From positions 9,785,805-9,849,804 of the forward strand of contig NC_092120.1 of the NCBI RefSeq assembly GCF_045679555.1: a stretch of DNA of 64,000 nucleotides. The letters are read 5' to 3'. Below the pieces are notes generated by a model. It saw only the letters and a list, made by a program, of their open reading frames with translations. It ran no database searches and was not told the DNA's origin. Position 1 is the first letter of the stretch. The number at the start of each line of letters is the position of its first letter. Position numbers and translations under genes: made by a program. This DNA is from Salvelinus alpinus. Taxonomy: Eukaryota > Chordata > Actinopteri > Salmoniformes > Salmonidae. Shown piece by piece: positions 63,845-64,000 of the stretch.

Positions 63845-64000
63845 CATATAAAATATTCTATGTATGCCTGTGTTTCGAACGTACTTAAATTGGCCTAGAT
63901 GAAAGGTGCACTGCATGAGCATAAGGCAGCCAAAGATTAAACCAGTGGTCTTGGCGATGCTGATACAACGCCACCAGATGGCGCCAGAGTAAAAGCACAC

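Overview
This window is nuclear DNA from a bony fish, almost certainly a salmonid (Salmo, Oncorhynchus or Salvelinus type). The host genes have many short exons with GT-AG introns. The introns are packed with Tc1/mariner copies, MITEs, a characteristic SINE and solo LTRs that I recognise from salmonid genomes. There are no bacterial operons, rRNA genes or CRISPR arrays.

Five host genes can be read exon by exon. (1) Minus strand, 1-12282: the 5' two thirds of an ADAM15-type metalloprotease-disintegrin; its 3' part lies left of the window. (2) Minus strand, 13324-22744: DCST1, 16 exons, 682 residues. (3) Plus strand, 23001-41109: DCST2, 16 exons, 846 residues. (4) Plus strand, 41963-45762: a 104-residue S100 protein closest to S100A14. 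(5) Plus strand, 47235-62526: a TIF1-family TRIM protein (RING, two B-boxes, coiled coil, PHD, bromodomain), 14 exons, 1161 residues. The order ADAM15-DCST1-DCST2 with DCST1 and DCST2 head to head is the same as in human 1q21-22. Start codons of DCST1 and DCST2 are only about 256 bp apart, so they probably share a promoter; both are sperm membrane proteins needed for gamete fusion.

The rest is mostly transposable elements. ADAM15 and DCST1 introns hold Tc1 fragments, several MITEs, a roughly 1 kb foldback element (18747-19741) and a 140-bp (CA)n tract next to a splice acceptor. DCST2 introns hold a DNA transposon with internal tandem repeats (26409-27602), a solo LTR (27738-28229) and a nested stack at 30890-35035 (LINE interrupted by a hAT element and a SINE, followed by a Tc1 derivative). 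The S100 intron holds a Tc1-like copy with another element inside it. The large TRIM intron 5 holds a Tc1 element (50817-55670) split by a young LTR retrotransposon (50910-54191) whose internal region is mostly a 27-bp minisatellite. Later TRIM introns hold an AATTC-rich foldback element and two solo LTRs. A Tc1 copy closes the window.

I found no clearly new molecular system. The most unusual host-gene observation is a C-terminal CaaX box (CILQ) on the S100 protein. Exon boundaries were derived by hand from reading frame and splice-site consistency, so single-base errors are possible.
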